A stretch of DNA of 64,000 bases from Acidobacteria bacterium Ga0077522. Lineage in GTDB: Bacteria > Acidobacteriota > Vicinamibacteria > Vicinamibacterales > Vicinamibacteraceae. Shown here piece by piece: positions 49,202 through 58,863 of this stretch. Location: contig LNDN01000003.1 in NCBI GenBank assembly GCA_001464065.1, positions 1-64,000 on the forward strand, written 5' to 3'. The notes under the pieces were generated by a model, which did no database searches, was not told the DNA's origin, and was given only the letters and a program-made list of their open reading frames with translations. How positions within the stretch are numbered: the stretch's first letter is position 1; each line of letters opens with the position of its first letter. A program made the translations under genes and the position numbers.

Positions 49202-50470
49202 GTGGAAATGAGTCAGTCGAGGCTGAAGGTCACGCTGTCCGCGTTCATGTTCCTCCAGTACTTCATCTGGGGCTGCTGGTACGCCAGCATGGGCACGTAC
49301 CTGGCCAACACCCTGGGCTTCGACGGCGGGCAGGTCGGCCTGGCGTACGGGGCGTTCGCCATCGGCGCGATGATCTCGCCGTTCTTCGTCGGCCTCATCG
49401 CCGATCGCTACTTCGCCTCCGAGAAGCTGCTGGCGGTGTTCGGGCTGATCGGCGGGCTCGTCCTGTGCCTGCTGCCGCAGATGACGACCTTCGCGACCTT
49501 CTACCCGGCGCTGATTCTCTACTGCGCCATCTTCGTGCCCACGCTCGCGCTCGGCAACTCGCTGTCGATGCACCACCTCGCCGACCCGGGGCGCGACTTC
49601 CCGCGCGTCAAGGTGCTGTCGGCGGTCGGCTGGTTCGCCGCCGGCATGGTGCTCAGCCTGCTCGCCGCGGAGCAGAAGGCCCTCCAGTTCTACCTGGCAG
49701 GCGCCTCGTCGATCGCCTTCGGGCTCTTCTCGCTCATGCTGCCGCACACGCCGCCGCGCAAGACCGGCGCCGACGTGTCGCTCGGCGACGTGCTGGGCCT
49801 CGACGCGCTGGCGCTGATGAAGCGGCCGCCCTTCGCCATCTTCATCGCGTGCATGTTCCTGATCTGCATCCCGCTCTACTTCTACTTCGTGATGATGAGC
49901 ATCTACCTCACCGAGCTCGGGTGGGAGCAGATCGCGGCCAAGATGACCCTGGCCCAGGTCTCCGACGTCGTCTTCCTGTTCCTGCTGCCGGTGTTCCTCA
50001 AGACGCTCGGCTACAAGAAGACCATCTTCATCGGCATCCTCGCCTGGGCGCTGCGGTACTTCGCCCTGGCCGGGAGCGTCCACGCCACCGGCCTGCAGGC
50101 GCCGCTCATCTTCGCGGCCATCGGCGTCCACGGCGTGTGCTACGACTTCCTGTTCATCGCCGGGCAGCTCTATGTGGATGACGAAGCCAACGAGCGCATT
50201 CGCGGCGCCGCGCAGGGCTTCATCGCGTTCATCCTGTGGGGGGCGGGGGCCTTCGTCGGCACCTGGCTCGCGGGACGCGTGCTGGCGGCCCATCAGCTGC
50301 CCACGGTAGCGGGCGCGCCGGTGACCTACGACTGGCAGGCCATCTGGAACCTGCCGGCGTGGGGCGCCGTCGCGGTGCTGGCGTTGTTCGTGCTGTTCTT
50401 CCGCAATCCCGTGCGGGCTCACACGCCGTCTGGCGCGGAGGTGGCCTCGAGCGTGACGACGGCGTTGTAG
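49202..50470 (+). CDS. MFS transporter, nucleoside:H+ symporter (NupG/XapB)-like
   Basis: LSAFMFLQYFIWGCWYASMGTYL; AIGAMISPFFVGLIADRYF; start may be ATG 49208. Confidence 0.88.
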   Translation: MEMSQSRLKVTLSAFMFLQYFIWGCWYASMGTYLANTLGFDGGQVGLAYGAFAIGAMISPFFVGLIADRYFASEKLLAVFGLIGGLVLCLLPQMTTFATFYPALILYCAIFVPTLALGNSLSMHHLADPGRDFPRVKVLSAVGWFAAGMVLSLLAAEQKALQFYLAGASSIAFGLFSLMLPHTPPRKTGADVSLGDVLGLDALALMKRPPFAIFIACMFLICIPLYFYFVMMSIYLTELGWEQIAAKMTLAQVSDVVFLFLLPVFLKTLGYKKTIFIGILAWALRYFALAGSVHATGLQAPLIFAAIGVHGVCYDFLFIAGQLYVDDEANERIRGAAQGFIAFILWGAGAFVGTWLAGRVLAAHQLPTVAGAPVTYDWQAIWNLPAWGAVAVLALFVLFFRNPVRAHTPSGAEVASSVTTAL

Positions 50471-52626
50471 TCGGGCTCCATCGAGGCGTGGTCGATGGCC
50501 GACGCCGCGAGCAGGACGTTGCCCTCGGGCCAGTGCACCTCGAGGTTGCCCGGGTGGATCGGCGCCGCCTTCAGCTGCCCGCGATAGGTCCCGGCCGTCG
50601 CGTACAAAATCACGCTGGCGCCGTCGGCCAGGCGCAACCGCGCGAGATCCTCGACGCTGATGAGGATGTCGTCACGGCGCGCGCCCGTCAGCGGATCGAC
50701 CTCGCGCTGGATCATCGAGTTGAACTGCTTGCCGCGGCGCGTCGACACGCGGAACGTCCGCGAGACGTCCGTCGCCCGGTCGAACTCGACGACGGCGGCG
50801 TGGGCCGGGCGGGTCGTGTCGAGGGCCGCGAAGTGCGCGCGGCCGTCCGGCGTGGCGAACGACCCATCGGCGTACAGCGTGGGGCCGCCCCACTGGAACT
50901 GATCGCCCTTGGCCGCCAGCCGCTCGATGCCGGCATAGAGCGGCATCGCGGGCGCAATCTCGCGCCGGATGTCGGCCGCGCTGGCAAAGCGCACCTGCGA
51001 TGCGCGATCGGGAAACGCGCGCGCCATCGCCTCACCGAACACCTGCCACTCGGGGCGTGCCGAGCCGATCCGACGCCCGGGGATCTCCGGCGAGAAGATC
51101 ACCCGCCGTTCCGTCGACGTCTCGGTGCCACCACCCGGGGACTCGTAGCGCGTCGTCGCCGGCAGGAGCAGCACGTCGCCGTCGCTGTCGGCCAGCATGC
51201 CGGAGGACAGCACGATGTCCTGATGCACGCGCAGCCGCGGCCGACGCAGGGCGCGGCGGGTCCGCGCCTCGTCTGGCAGCGTCTCGAGGAAGTTGCCGCC
51301 GACGATCCAGAACAGGTCCACGGCGCCGTCGGCCGACTGCTCGATCATCTCCGCGGTCGTCCAGCCTCGGGTCGTCGGGACGTCGAAGCCCCACACCGAC
51401 GACCAGCGCGCCGCCGTGGCCGCATCCACGCCCGGCACACAGCCCATCTCCGCGCCGCCCTGCACGCCCGAGTGGCCGCGGATGGGCACCAGGCCGCGAT
51501 TGGGACGGCCGGGCAGCCCGCGCGCGAGCCCGACGTTCATGAGCGCGCTCACCGTCTGCACCCCATGGGCATGTTGCGTCAGGCCCATCGACCACACGAG
51601 CACGGCGTTGGGGCGATCCATCAGCAGTCGAGCGAAGGCCTCGATGCGGTCGCGGGTCGCGCCGCTTTCGCGTTCGAGGGTCGGCCAGTCGGTGGCCAGG
51701 GCCCGCGCCCGCGCCTCCTCGAACCCCGTCGTGCGGTCACGCACGAACGACTCGTCGACCCCACCCGCCTCGATCAGGGCCCGCAGCACGCCGACCAGGA
51801 ATGCGAGGTCGCCACCCGTGTGGACGTCGAACCAGTGATCGGCGATCGCGGTGCCGAAGACGGCGCTCGAGGCAATCGACGGCACCCAGTAGCGATCCAG
51901 GCCCGGCTCGCGGTAGGTGTTGACCACGGCGACCTGCGCGCCGCGCTGCTTGGCGTAGTGCAGATACTTGGTCGTGACCGGCTGGTTGTTGGCGGCGTTG
52001 GATCCGAAGAAGACGATCAGATCGGCGCCGAGCCAGTCCGTGTAGCTGCAGGTGGAGGCGCCGTGCCCGAGCGCGGCCTTCATGGCGATGGTCGACGCGG
52101 CGTGACAGAGGCGCGCCGCGTTGTCCACGTGATTGGTGCCGAGGAAGCGGGCCGCCTTCTGCGCGGCGTAGTAGACCTCGTTGGTGATGCCGCGTGAGGT
52201 CAGGAAGAACGCGGCACGTGCGGGATCGACGTCCCGGAGCGCCTCTGCGAGCCGATCGAGCGCCTGGTCCCACGAGACCACCTGGAAGCCCGGCTCGCCC
52301 TGGCGGCGCAGCATCGGCTCGGGAAGCCGCCCGAGCGCGCGCAGGCCTGCCGACGTGGTGCCGGCGAGTGTCGAGAGGTCACGCAACGCCGCCGGATCGA
52401 GGGCGGGTGCCGTGTTCAGCCGCATCAACTCGAGTCGCACCATGCACAGGTGCGTGCCCGTCAGCGTCCAGTCCTTCAGGCCGGACGTGCCGAGGGCACA
52501 GCCGTCGCACACGCCATCCCGCAGGATGCGCCACGCATACGGCAGCTGGTCGCGGTTCTCCCAGGCGATGCGGAACATGTCGCGGAAGTGGCGGGGCTTC
52601 TGCTTGTGCAGACCGAAGAGGGGCAT
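50419..52626 (-). CDS. FdhF/YdeP-family molybdopterin oxidoreductase
   Basis: CDGCALGTSGLKDWT; GADLIVFFGSNAANNQPVTTKYLHYAK; RGHSGVQGGAEMG. Confidence 0.92.
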   Translation of the reverse strand: MPLFGLHKQKPRHFRDMFRIAWENRDQLPYAWRILRDGVCDGCALGTSGLKDWTLTGTHLCMVRLELMRLNTAPALDPAALRDLSTLAGTTSAGLRALGRLPEPMLRRQGEPGFQVVSWDQALDRLAEALRDVDPARAAFFLTSRGITNEVYYAAQKAARFLGTNHVDNAARLCHAASTIAMKAALGHGASTCSYTDWLGADLIVFFGSNAANNQPVTTKYLHYAKQRGAQVAVVNTYREPGLDRYWVPSIASSAVFGTAIADHWFDVHTGGDLAFLVGVLRALIEAGGVDESFVRDRTTGFEEARARALATDWPTLERESGATRDRIEAFARLLMDRPNAVLVWSMGLTQHAHGVQTVSALMNVGLARGLPGRPNRGLVPIRGHSGVQGGAEMGCVPGVDAATAARWSSVWGFDVPTTRGWTTAEMIEQSADGAVDLFWIVGGNFLETLPDEARTRRALRRPRLRVHQDIVLSSGMLADSDGDVLLLPATTRYESPGGGTETSTERRVIFSPEIPGRRIGSARPEWQVFGEAMARAFPDRASQVRFASAADIRREIAPAMPLYAGIERLAAKGDQFQWGGPTLYADGSFATPDGRAHFAALDTTRPAHAAVVEFDRATDVSRTFRVSTRRGKQFNSMIQREVDPLTGARRDDILISVEDLARLRLADGASVILYATAGTYRGQLKAAPIHPGNLEVHWPEGNVLLAASAIDHASMEPDYNAVVTLEATSAPDGV

Positions 52627-52631
52627 GAGAC

Positions 52632-53432
52632 CTAGGCGACGCGGTGCGGGTGCGTGTAGAGGTTGAAGGCGGCGCCGCGGACGAAGCCCGCCAGCGTGAG
52701 ACCGTGCCGGTGCGCCAGGTCGATGGCCAGCGTCGAGGGCGCCGAGACCGCGACGAGCATCGGGATGCCGGCGAAGATGGCTTTCTGCACGAGCTCGAAC
52801 GAGGCCCGTCCGCTCACGCACAGCACCTGCGACGAGAGCGGCAGCGCAGCGCGCAGCACCAGATGTCCGATGACCTTGTCGACGGCGTTGTGGCGGCCGA
52901 CGTCCTCGGCGCTGGCCAGCAGGGTGCCGTCCAGTCCGAACACGCCGGCGGCATGCAGGCCACCGGTCTGATCGAAAACGGATTGCTGAGATCGCAGTTG
53001 TTCGGGCAGTCGCGATATCGCCGTCGCGGGGAGCGTCCAGGTCGCGGTCAGCGGAGGCGCGGGTGTATCGAGGGCATCGAGAGTCTGGCGCCCGCACACG
53101 CCGCAGGCCGATGACGCCGTGACATGCCGCCGCTCGGCGAGCCGCGCCTCGAGCCGACCCACGGCCTCACCGCGCAGCGTCACGTCGATGGCGGACTCGT
53201 CGTCGGCCTGCGCCATACCGGCGATTTCGTCGGCCCCGCGCACGACCTGCTCGGAGAGCAGGAAGCCGGCCGCGAGGTCGCGGTCGGCACCAGGCGTCCG
53301 CATCGTGATGACGAAGGGCTGACCGTGCAGCCGGATGGCCAGCGGCGCCTCCGTGGCGGCGCGATCCTCGGCCCGCGACCGCTGGCCGTCGCGCACCCGC
53401 TCGACCTCGATCGCTCGCCAGGCACTGGACAC
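52632..53432 (-). CDS. fdhD: Formate dehydrogenase accessory sulfurtransferase FdhD
   Basis: DLAAGFLLSEQVV; SSACGVCGRQTLDAL; EDVGRHNAVDKVIG; SGRASFELVQKA. Confidence 0.95.
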   Translation of the reverse strand: MSSAWRAIEVERVRDGQRSRAEDRAATEAPLAIRLHGQPFVITMRTPGADRDLAAGFLLSEQVVRGADEIAGMAQADDESAIDVTLRGEAVGRLEARLAERRHVTASSACGVCGRQTLDALDTPAPPLTATWTLPATAISRLPEQLRSQQSVFDQTGGLHAAGVFGLDGTLLASAEDVGRHNAVDKVIGHLVLRAALPLSSQVLCVSGRASFELVQKAIFAGIPMLVAVSAPSTLAIDLAHRHGLTLAGFVRGAAFNLYTHPHRVA

Positions 53433-53476
53433 GCCGCGATCTTACCGTGCGGCTCCGCCGTGGCGCCGGCTCCGGC

Positions 53477-53532
53477 GGCCCGCTCCGCCTTCGCCGAGGC
53501 TTCGGCGGACACGTCGGCGAGCGGGCCCTCCC
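53477..53532. repeat. Composite REP-like hairpin
   Basis: GGCCCGCTC...CCGCCTTCGCCGAGGCTTCGGCGG...GAGCGGGCC-CTCCC: outer 9-bp arms enclosing nested stems. Confidence 0.7.
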
Positions 53533-53560
53533 AACTCCCGCGGTGCCGCTGCCCGGCTTC

Positions 53561-53616
53561 CGGTGCCCGGTGCCCGGTTCCCGGTTGCCGGTTGCCGGTT
53601 CCCGGTTCCCGGTTCC
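53561..53616. repeat. Heptamer tandem array CGGT(T/G)(C/G)C x8
   Basis: Eight consecutive 7-bp units ending 3 bp from the OMT stop codon. Confidence 0.9.
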
Positions 53617-53618
53617 CG

Positions 53619-54275
53619 TCACCCCCTCTTGTAGGTGATGGCCAGCCCGCCGCCGCGCTCGTCCACCGTGGTCTCCGTCTTGGGCACCGTCCGCAGGAAG
53701 GCGAGGTACTCGCGCGATCCCTGCGCGCCCCGTCGTCCGCGCTCACTGACGTTGTGGGTCGTGTAGCAGCCGCCGACGACGAGCTTGGGCAGGACGGCCT
53801 TGAAGTAGTTGGGATACCAGTCCTTGTCGGCATCGCTGAAGACGAAGTCGAACGGGCCCGGCAGCGCCGGCACGATGGCATGCGCATCGCCGAGGCGGGC
53901 GTCGATGATCGAGGCCAGCCCCGCGGCCTCGAACGTCGCCTTCGCCTCCCGGTGACGGCGCTCGTCGAGCTCGACGGTCACGAGCCGGCCGCCCGTCTTG
54001 CTCAGGGCCCACGCGATCCACAGGCCCGAGTGGCCGGTCGACGTGCCGATCTCGAGGGCACGCGTGTACTTGTGCTGCACGATGAGGTCGTGCAGGAGCT
54101 GGCCGTCCGACTCGGGCACGTTCAGATCGCGCCACGTGCCGGCGCGATCGGTGAACACCTTCCTCACACGCGCATCGAGCGCGGCCTGGGTCGATGGCGA
54201 TTGCGCGGACAGCCGGGCGGTCGGGACGGCAGCCGCCAGCATGGCCAGCGCCTGACGACGGGTCACATCGGTCAT
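53619..54275 (-). CDS. O-methyltransferase (class I SAM, COMT-like), exported
   Basis: ALEIGTSTGHSGLWIAWAL; GPFDFVFSDADKDWYPNYF; signal MTDVTRRQALAMLAAAVPTARLSA. Confidence 0.92.
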   Translation of the reverse strand: MTDVTRRQALAMLAAAVPTARLSAQSPSTQAALDARVRKVFTDRAGTWRDLNVPESDGQLLHDLIVQHKYTRALEIGTSTGHSGLWIAWALSKTGGRLVTVELDERRHREAKATFEAAGLASIIDARLGDAHAIVPALPGPFDFVFSDADKDWYPNYFKAVLPKLVVGGCYTTHNVSERGRRGAQGSREYLAFLRTVPKTETTVDERGGGLAITYKRG

Positions 54276-54358
54276 GGGACTCCCTCCGCCCGGCACTATG
54301 CGCGACACATGTGAAACGCGCGTGTCACGGCGAGCCGTCCCTCCCACCCGAGGTCACC

Positions 54359-54388
54359 TGAGCCGTGAGCCCTGAGCCCTGATCCCTA
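54359..54388. repeat. Heptamer tandem array TGAGCCC x4 at the trpB2 stop
   Basis: tgagccg tgagccc tgagccc tgatccc tac; runs into the trpB2 stop codon. Confidence 0.75.
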
Positions 54389-55765
54389 CCCGACCGACGG
54401 CAACCCGGCCAGCGCCATCGCGAGTTCGCTCTCGTCGTACGTCTGGTTCGTGAGCTTGCCGGCGAAGTAGTCCATGTACGCCTGCATGTCGAAGTGGCCA
54501 TGGCCGCACAGATTGAACAGGATGGCGCGCGACACGCCCTCCTCGCGGCAGCGGATGGCCTCGTCGATGGCGCCCCGGACGGCGTGGTTGGCTTCCGGCG
54601 CCGGCAGGATGCCTTCGGCACGGGCAAACTGCACCCCGGCCTCGAAGCACTCCTGCTGCAGCAGCGCCCGGGCCTCGATCAGGCCGAGCTCCTTGAGGTG
54701 CGACACCATCGGCGCCATGCCGTGGTAGCGCAGTCCACCGGCGTGGAACCCCGGCGGCATGAACGTCGACCCGAGCGTGTGCATCTTGGTCAGCGGCGTC
54801 ATGTGTGCCGTGTCGCCGAAGTCGTAGGCGTACCTGCCGCGCGTCAGGCTCGGGCAGGCGGCCGGCTCGACGGCCACGATGCGCACGTCGGGTCCGCCGC
54901 GCAGCTTCGCGCCGATGAACGGAAAGGCGATGCCCGCGAAGTTCGACCCGCCACCCGTCGCGCCGACGATGACGTCGGGGTAGTCGTCGGCACTTTCGAG
55001 CTGCTCGATGGCCTCCATGCCGATTACGGTCTGGTGCAGCAGCACGTGGTTCAGCACCGAGCCGAGCGCGTAGTTGGTGTCGGCGTTGGTGGCCGCCACT
55101 TCGACGGCCTCGGAGATGGCCATGCCCAGGCTGCCGTTGCAGTCGGGATCGCGCGCGAGCACATCGCGCCCGTACTGCGTCTCGGCCGAGGGACTCGCCA
55201 CACAGCGTGCGCCGTAGGTCTCCATCAGCGCGCGGCGATAGGGCTTCTGGTTGTACGACACCCGCACCATGAAGACCTGGATCTCGATGCCGAACAGGGC
55301 CCCGGCGAACGCCAGCGATGACCCCCACTGGCCGGCGCCGGTCTCGGTGGCGATCTTCCGGATGCCCGCCTCGCGGTTGTAGAAGGCCTGGGCCACCGAC
55401 GTGTTCGGCTTGTGGCTGCCGGCCGGACTCACGCCTTCGTACTTGTAGTAGATGCGCGCCGGGGTCTGCAGGGCCTGCTCGAGGCGCCGCGCCCGGAACA
55501 GCGGCGACGGCCGCCACTGGCGGTATACGTCACGGACCGGACGCGGGATCTCGATCTCACGCTCGGTCGAGACCTCCTGCTCGATGAGCGCCATCGGGAA
55601 CAGCGGCGCGAGGTCCTCCGGGCCGAGCGGCTGCAGCGTACCGGGGTGCAGGGGCGGCGGGCACGGCGACGGCAGATCCGCGGCGAGGTTGTACCAGGTG
55701 GTGGGCAGTTTCGTTTCGTCGAGCAGGTACTTCACACGGTCGGTCACGGCAGCCTCCGGGCACAC
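54386..55765 (-). CDS. Tryptophan synthase beta-like PLP enzyme (TrpB2 type)
   Basis: [18 protein letters not shown] (PLP Lys); [11 protein letters not shown]; long TrpB2-type N-terminus [15 protein letters not shown]. Confidence 0.93.
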   Translation of the reverse strand: MCPEAAVTDRVKYLLDETKLPTTWYNLAADLPSPCPPPLHPGTLQPLGPEDLAPLFPMALIEQEVSTEREIEIPRPVRDVYRQWRPSPLFRARRLEQALQTPARIYYKYEGVSPAGSHKPNTSVAQAFYNREAGIRKIATETGAGQWGSSLAFAGALFGIEIQVFMVRVSYNQKPYRRALMETYGARCVASPSAETQYGRDVLARDPDCNGSLGMAISEAVEVAATNADTNYALGSVLNHVLLHQTVIGMEAIEQLESADDYPDVIVGATGGGSNFAGIAFPFIGAKLRGGPDVRIVAVEPAACPSLTRGRYAYDFGDTAHMTPLTKMHTLGSTFMPPGFHAGGLRYHGMAPMVSHLKELGLIEARALLQQECFEAGVQFARAEGILPAPEANHAVRGAIDEAIRCREEGVSRAILFNLCGHGHFDMQAYMDYFAGKLTNQTYDESELAMALAGLPSVG

Positions 55766-55822
55766 GGCAGGATCCTATACCGAGCTGCGCCCGCAATGGC
55801 CCCGCGGCATAATTGACGGCAG

Positions 55823-56920
55823 ATGGCCTCACTTGGAAGACTCGGGATCCTCACCGCCGGCGGAGACTGCGCCGGGCTCAACGCCGTGATCTCCGCCGCC
55901 GTGAAGTACGGAACGAGGCTCGGGTACTCGTTCGTCGGATTCAAGCGTGGGTGGGAAGGCGTGCTTTCCCCGATGGACTACATGACCCTGGACGCCAGGG
56001 CCGTCAGCGGGATCGCCCACACCGGCGGGACCATCCTGCACACCACGAATCGCGGCCGATTCGCGGCGAAGAAAGGCACCGGCGAGGGCAAGGGCATCCC
56101 CAGGGAAATCCTGGAGGAAGCGAAACGGAACCTCTCCAGCCTCGGGGTGGACGGTCTGATCGTGATCGGAGGCGATGGCTCTCTGAGCGGCGCCCGGCAG
56201 CTGGGCGAAGCCGGCGTCCGCGTGATCGGCGTTCCGAAGACCATCGACAACGACCTCGCCGCGACCGAACAGACGTTCGGATTCAGCACCGCCGTCAACG
56301 TGGCCGTGGAAGCCCTCGACCGAGTCCACACCACCGCCACCAGCCACGACCGGGTCATCTTCGTCGAGGTCATGGGCCGCAACGCCGGCTGGATCGCCCT
56401 CAAGTCGGGCCTCGCCGGCACCGCCGACGCCATCCTTCTCCCTGAGTTTCCGTTTACGCTCCGAGGCCTGGTCGACTATCTGCGTGCTCGGAAGGCCACG
56501 GGAGGGAACAGCGCCGTCGTGGTGGTCGCGGAAGGCGCCAAGCTTGGCGAACACGTCGCGGCGGAAGGCTCGGGCGCTTCCGAGGAACTCCACTACGGCG
56601 GCATCGCCCACGCCATCATGGCCGCCGTCGAGCGGGCCGCGCCGGGCGAGTTCGAGATGCGCGTGAACATCGTCGGCCACATCCAGCGCGGCGGCTCTCC
56701 CAATGCGCGGGACAGGAACCTGGGCCAAAGCTACGGCGTGGCTGCGATCGACGCGTACCACCGGGGTGAATCCAGCGTGATGGTCAGCCTCAACAACAAC
56801 ACCATCGTCACGGTCCCCCTCCTGGATGCCACGTCAAGGCTGAAGATGGTGGAGGAAAGCTCCCTGGAACTCGCCACCGCCGCGAAACTGGGCGTCTTCA
56901 TCAGCGACCGGATGAGTTGA
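55823..56920 (+). CDS. pfkA: 6-phosphofructokinase (ATP or PPi dependent)
   Basis: GILTAGGDCAGLNAVI; IGGDGSLSGA; VPKTIDNDL; VEVMGRNAGWIAL; VGHIQRGGSPNARDR. Confidence 0.95.
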   Translation: MASLGRLGILTAGGDCAGLNAVISAAVKYGTRLGYSFVGFKRGWEGVLSPMDYMTLDARAVSGIAHTGGTILHTTNRGRFAAKKGTGEGKGIPREILEEAKRNLSSLGVDGLIVIGGDGSLSGARQLGEAGVRVIGVPKTIDNDLAATEQTFGFSTAVNVAVEALDRVHTTATSHDRVIFVEVMGRNAGWIALKSGLAGTADAILLPEFPFTLRGLVDYLRARKATGGNSAVVVVAEGAKLGEHVAAEGSGASEELHYGGIAHAIMAAVERAAPGEFEMRVNIVGHIQRGGSPNARDRNLGQSYGVAAIDAYHRGESSVMVSLNNNTIVTVPLLDATSRLKMVEESSLELATAAKLGVFISDRMS

Positions 56921-56931
56921 GCGAGCGCCCC

Positions 56932-57192
56932 CTACTTTGCGACGAGCAACCTCTCGACCGCCTCGCGCCCCGTCATGCCCGGTGTCACTCCCAGAGCTGC
57001 GGCCGCGTGGCTCACTTCCAGCAGACTGAACTCGTTCGCAGAGCGAATGTCGTAGATGCCGCAGCCGACAAGGCCATTGACGGTGTGAATCGCACAGTAT
57101 TGCCCGCCCGGCCACTGGTAGGTCGAGCCGACGGCCTGCCCGCCATCGAACTGCAGGGTGCGGTGCTCGGCATGAGGAAGCGACATGCTCAT
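56932..57192 (-). CDS. DUF1805 (YunC-like) protein, copy A with internal 24-aa deletion
   Basis: Near-identical to the ORF at 62667-62999 except for loss of the segment after NEFSL. Confidence 0.75.
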   Translation of the reverse strand: MSMSLPHAEHRTLQFDGGQAVGSTYQWPGGQYCAIHTVNGLVGCGIYDIRSANEFSLLEVSHAAAALGVTPGMTGREAVERLLVAK

Positions 57193-57207
57193 TGGGACAA
57201 CCGGCCC

Positions 57208-57666
57208 TTACCTGTTGTAGTTGCCCAGGTACAGGCGGGCGACCTCCGACAGGCGGAAGCGGCGCTCGCCCCCGGCCTGGAAGCTGACCGTGCGGGGCTC
57301 GCCCTCCTTGGCCGATCCCTCACCGCCCTCGATGTTGATCAACCGCCCCCGCAGGACTTCACCGCCGCGGGTCACCAGCACGTGGTCGCCGCCCCGCGCG
57401 GCCTGCGCCTCGCTGGCCGGCAGACCATCCGCACTCCCGCCGACGACGATCAACTGCACGTCGGCCATCGGGAACTTCTGCTGGTCGTTCTGCGACACGC
57501 GGACATAGACAGTGTCGTTGGACCGGTTCCAGTCCTCGAACCGGCCCGTGATCTTCTGGCTGCCGCGGCGGACGACCGTGACCTGCTCCTGGGCATGCGC
57601 GAGAGTGGGGGCGAGCGCCAGGGCGCCGGCGACGAGGAGGACGAGGCGAAGGAGACGTGTCTGCAT
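57208..57666 (-). CDS. Hypothetical exported protein
   Basis: MQTRLLRLVLLVAGALALAPTLAHAQ signal; RRGSQKITGRFEDWNRSNDTVYVRVS. Confidence 0.72.
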   Translation of the reverse strand: MQTRLLRLVLLVAGALALAPTLAHAQEQVTVVRRGSQKITGRFEDWNRSNDTVYVRVSQNDQQKFPMADVQLIVVGGSADGLPASEAQAARGGDHVLVTRGGEVLRGRLINIEGGEGSAKEGEPRTVSFQAGGERRFRLSEVARLYLGNYNR

Positions 57667-57744
57667 GAGCTGTGATCTAGCTCATCAGAGGACGCGACGC
57701 AATCCGGATCGCGTCGTTGGCGCCGTCACGCGCCGCAGGGCGGG

Positions 57745-58835
57745 TCAGGGCGCGCAGGTCCGCGCGGCGATCTGCGCCATCTTGTCGCGCCAGACGGCCA
57801 CCCACGCAGCCGCGCCGGTCGACGACACGCCCGTGCGCGGGTCGTGCCAGACCGAATCGGCGATCTGGTCGACGCGGGCGGCCTGCATCACGGCGTGCAC
57901 ATGGGCATCCGTCAGTCGGCCTGCCTGGGCCAGGAAGAACTGCCGGCCGGCCTCGCTCACCCGCGGGTGACCGCGCCCTCCACCCCGAGCGCTCAGCGAC
58001 ACGGTCAGATTGCCGCGGCACTCCGCCGGGGCGCCGCCCCTGTGGTTGATGGCGGGCTGGAACACCCGGTAGTGCGTCCGGCCCCGCCAAACGTGGCGCC
58101 GACGTCCTGCACGGTGACCACAGGATCGGCGCAGGCGCGCGCCCCGGGCCGCTCGAAGAACACCGGCGGACGGTAGCCGTGGCCGTCATCCTCTGCCAGC
58201 GGATGGACGTCGCCGCCGGCGGGGTCCACCGGACCGCCGCACGCCAACCGCTGCTGCTCCGGCTTGCGATCGCCATGCTGCAGGACCACCGCGGCCAGCG
58301 TCAGGGCGTCGAACTGGGCACGCTGCCGGTCGCGCTGCGGGCCCGCCGGCAGCGCATCGATGGCAGTGTCGAGGTCGGCCCAGCTCCAGCCCGCGTTCGG
58401 GTCGCTGCCGCTCACCATCACGACGTCGGCGATGGCCGGCTGGTAGATCGCGAGGTACTGCCGCGAGGCGCGCGGGCCCGCGCCCGTCATCGGGTCCTCC
58501 GGGCAGTCCTCACAGATCGGGTAGATCGGGTCGGCGCCGAACCCGAGCGCCCAGAGCAGGCGCGTCGCGGCGACCAGTGCGTACACCTCCCGGTTGCCGC
58601 CGGTCGTGTCGTCCGTGTACTTGACCCGCAGGCTCACATCCTGGGCCGTGCGGCACTGGAACTTCGGCGTGGCGCCGCCCAGGGGCGCGCCGGGGCGTGC
58701 GAAGCGGCAGGACACGGCGGGCGCCGCACCGTCCTGGCCAGGGTGATGAAGGCCGGACGCGCCGGTCCTCGCCGTGACGACGACCGCGGCCCACAGCACG
58801 AGACGGGCGACCCGGTCGCGGGGCCACGCCGTCAT
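57745..58835 (-). pseudogene. Hypothetical exported protein, frameshifted near 58090
   Basis: MTAWPRDRVARLVLWAAVVV...CADPVVTVQDVG in one frame; RHVWRGRTHYRVFQPAINHRGGAPAECRGNLTVSLSARGGG... in another. Confidence 0.6.
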
Positions 58836-58863
58836 CGCGCCGCCGCTGACCGGCGAGTCGACC

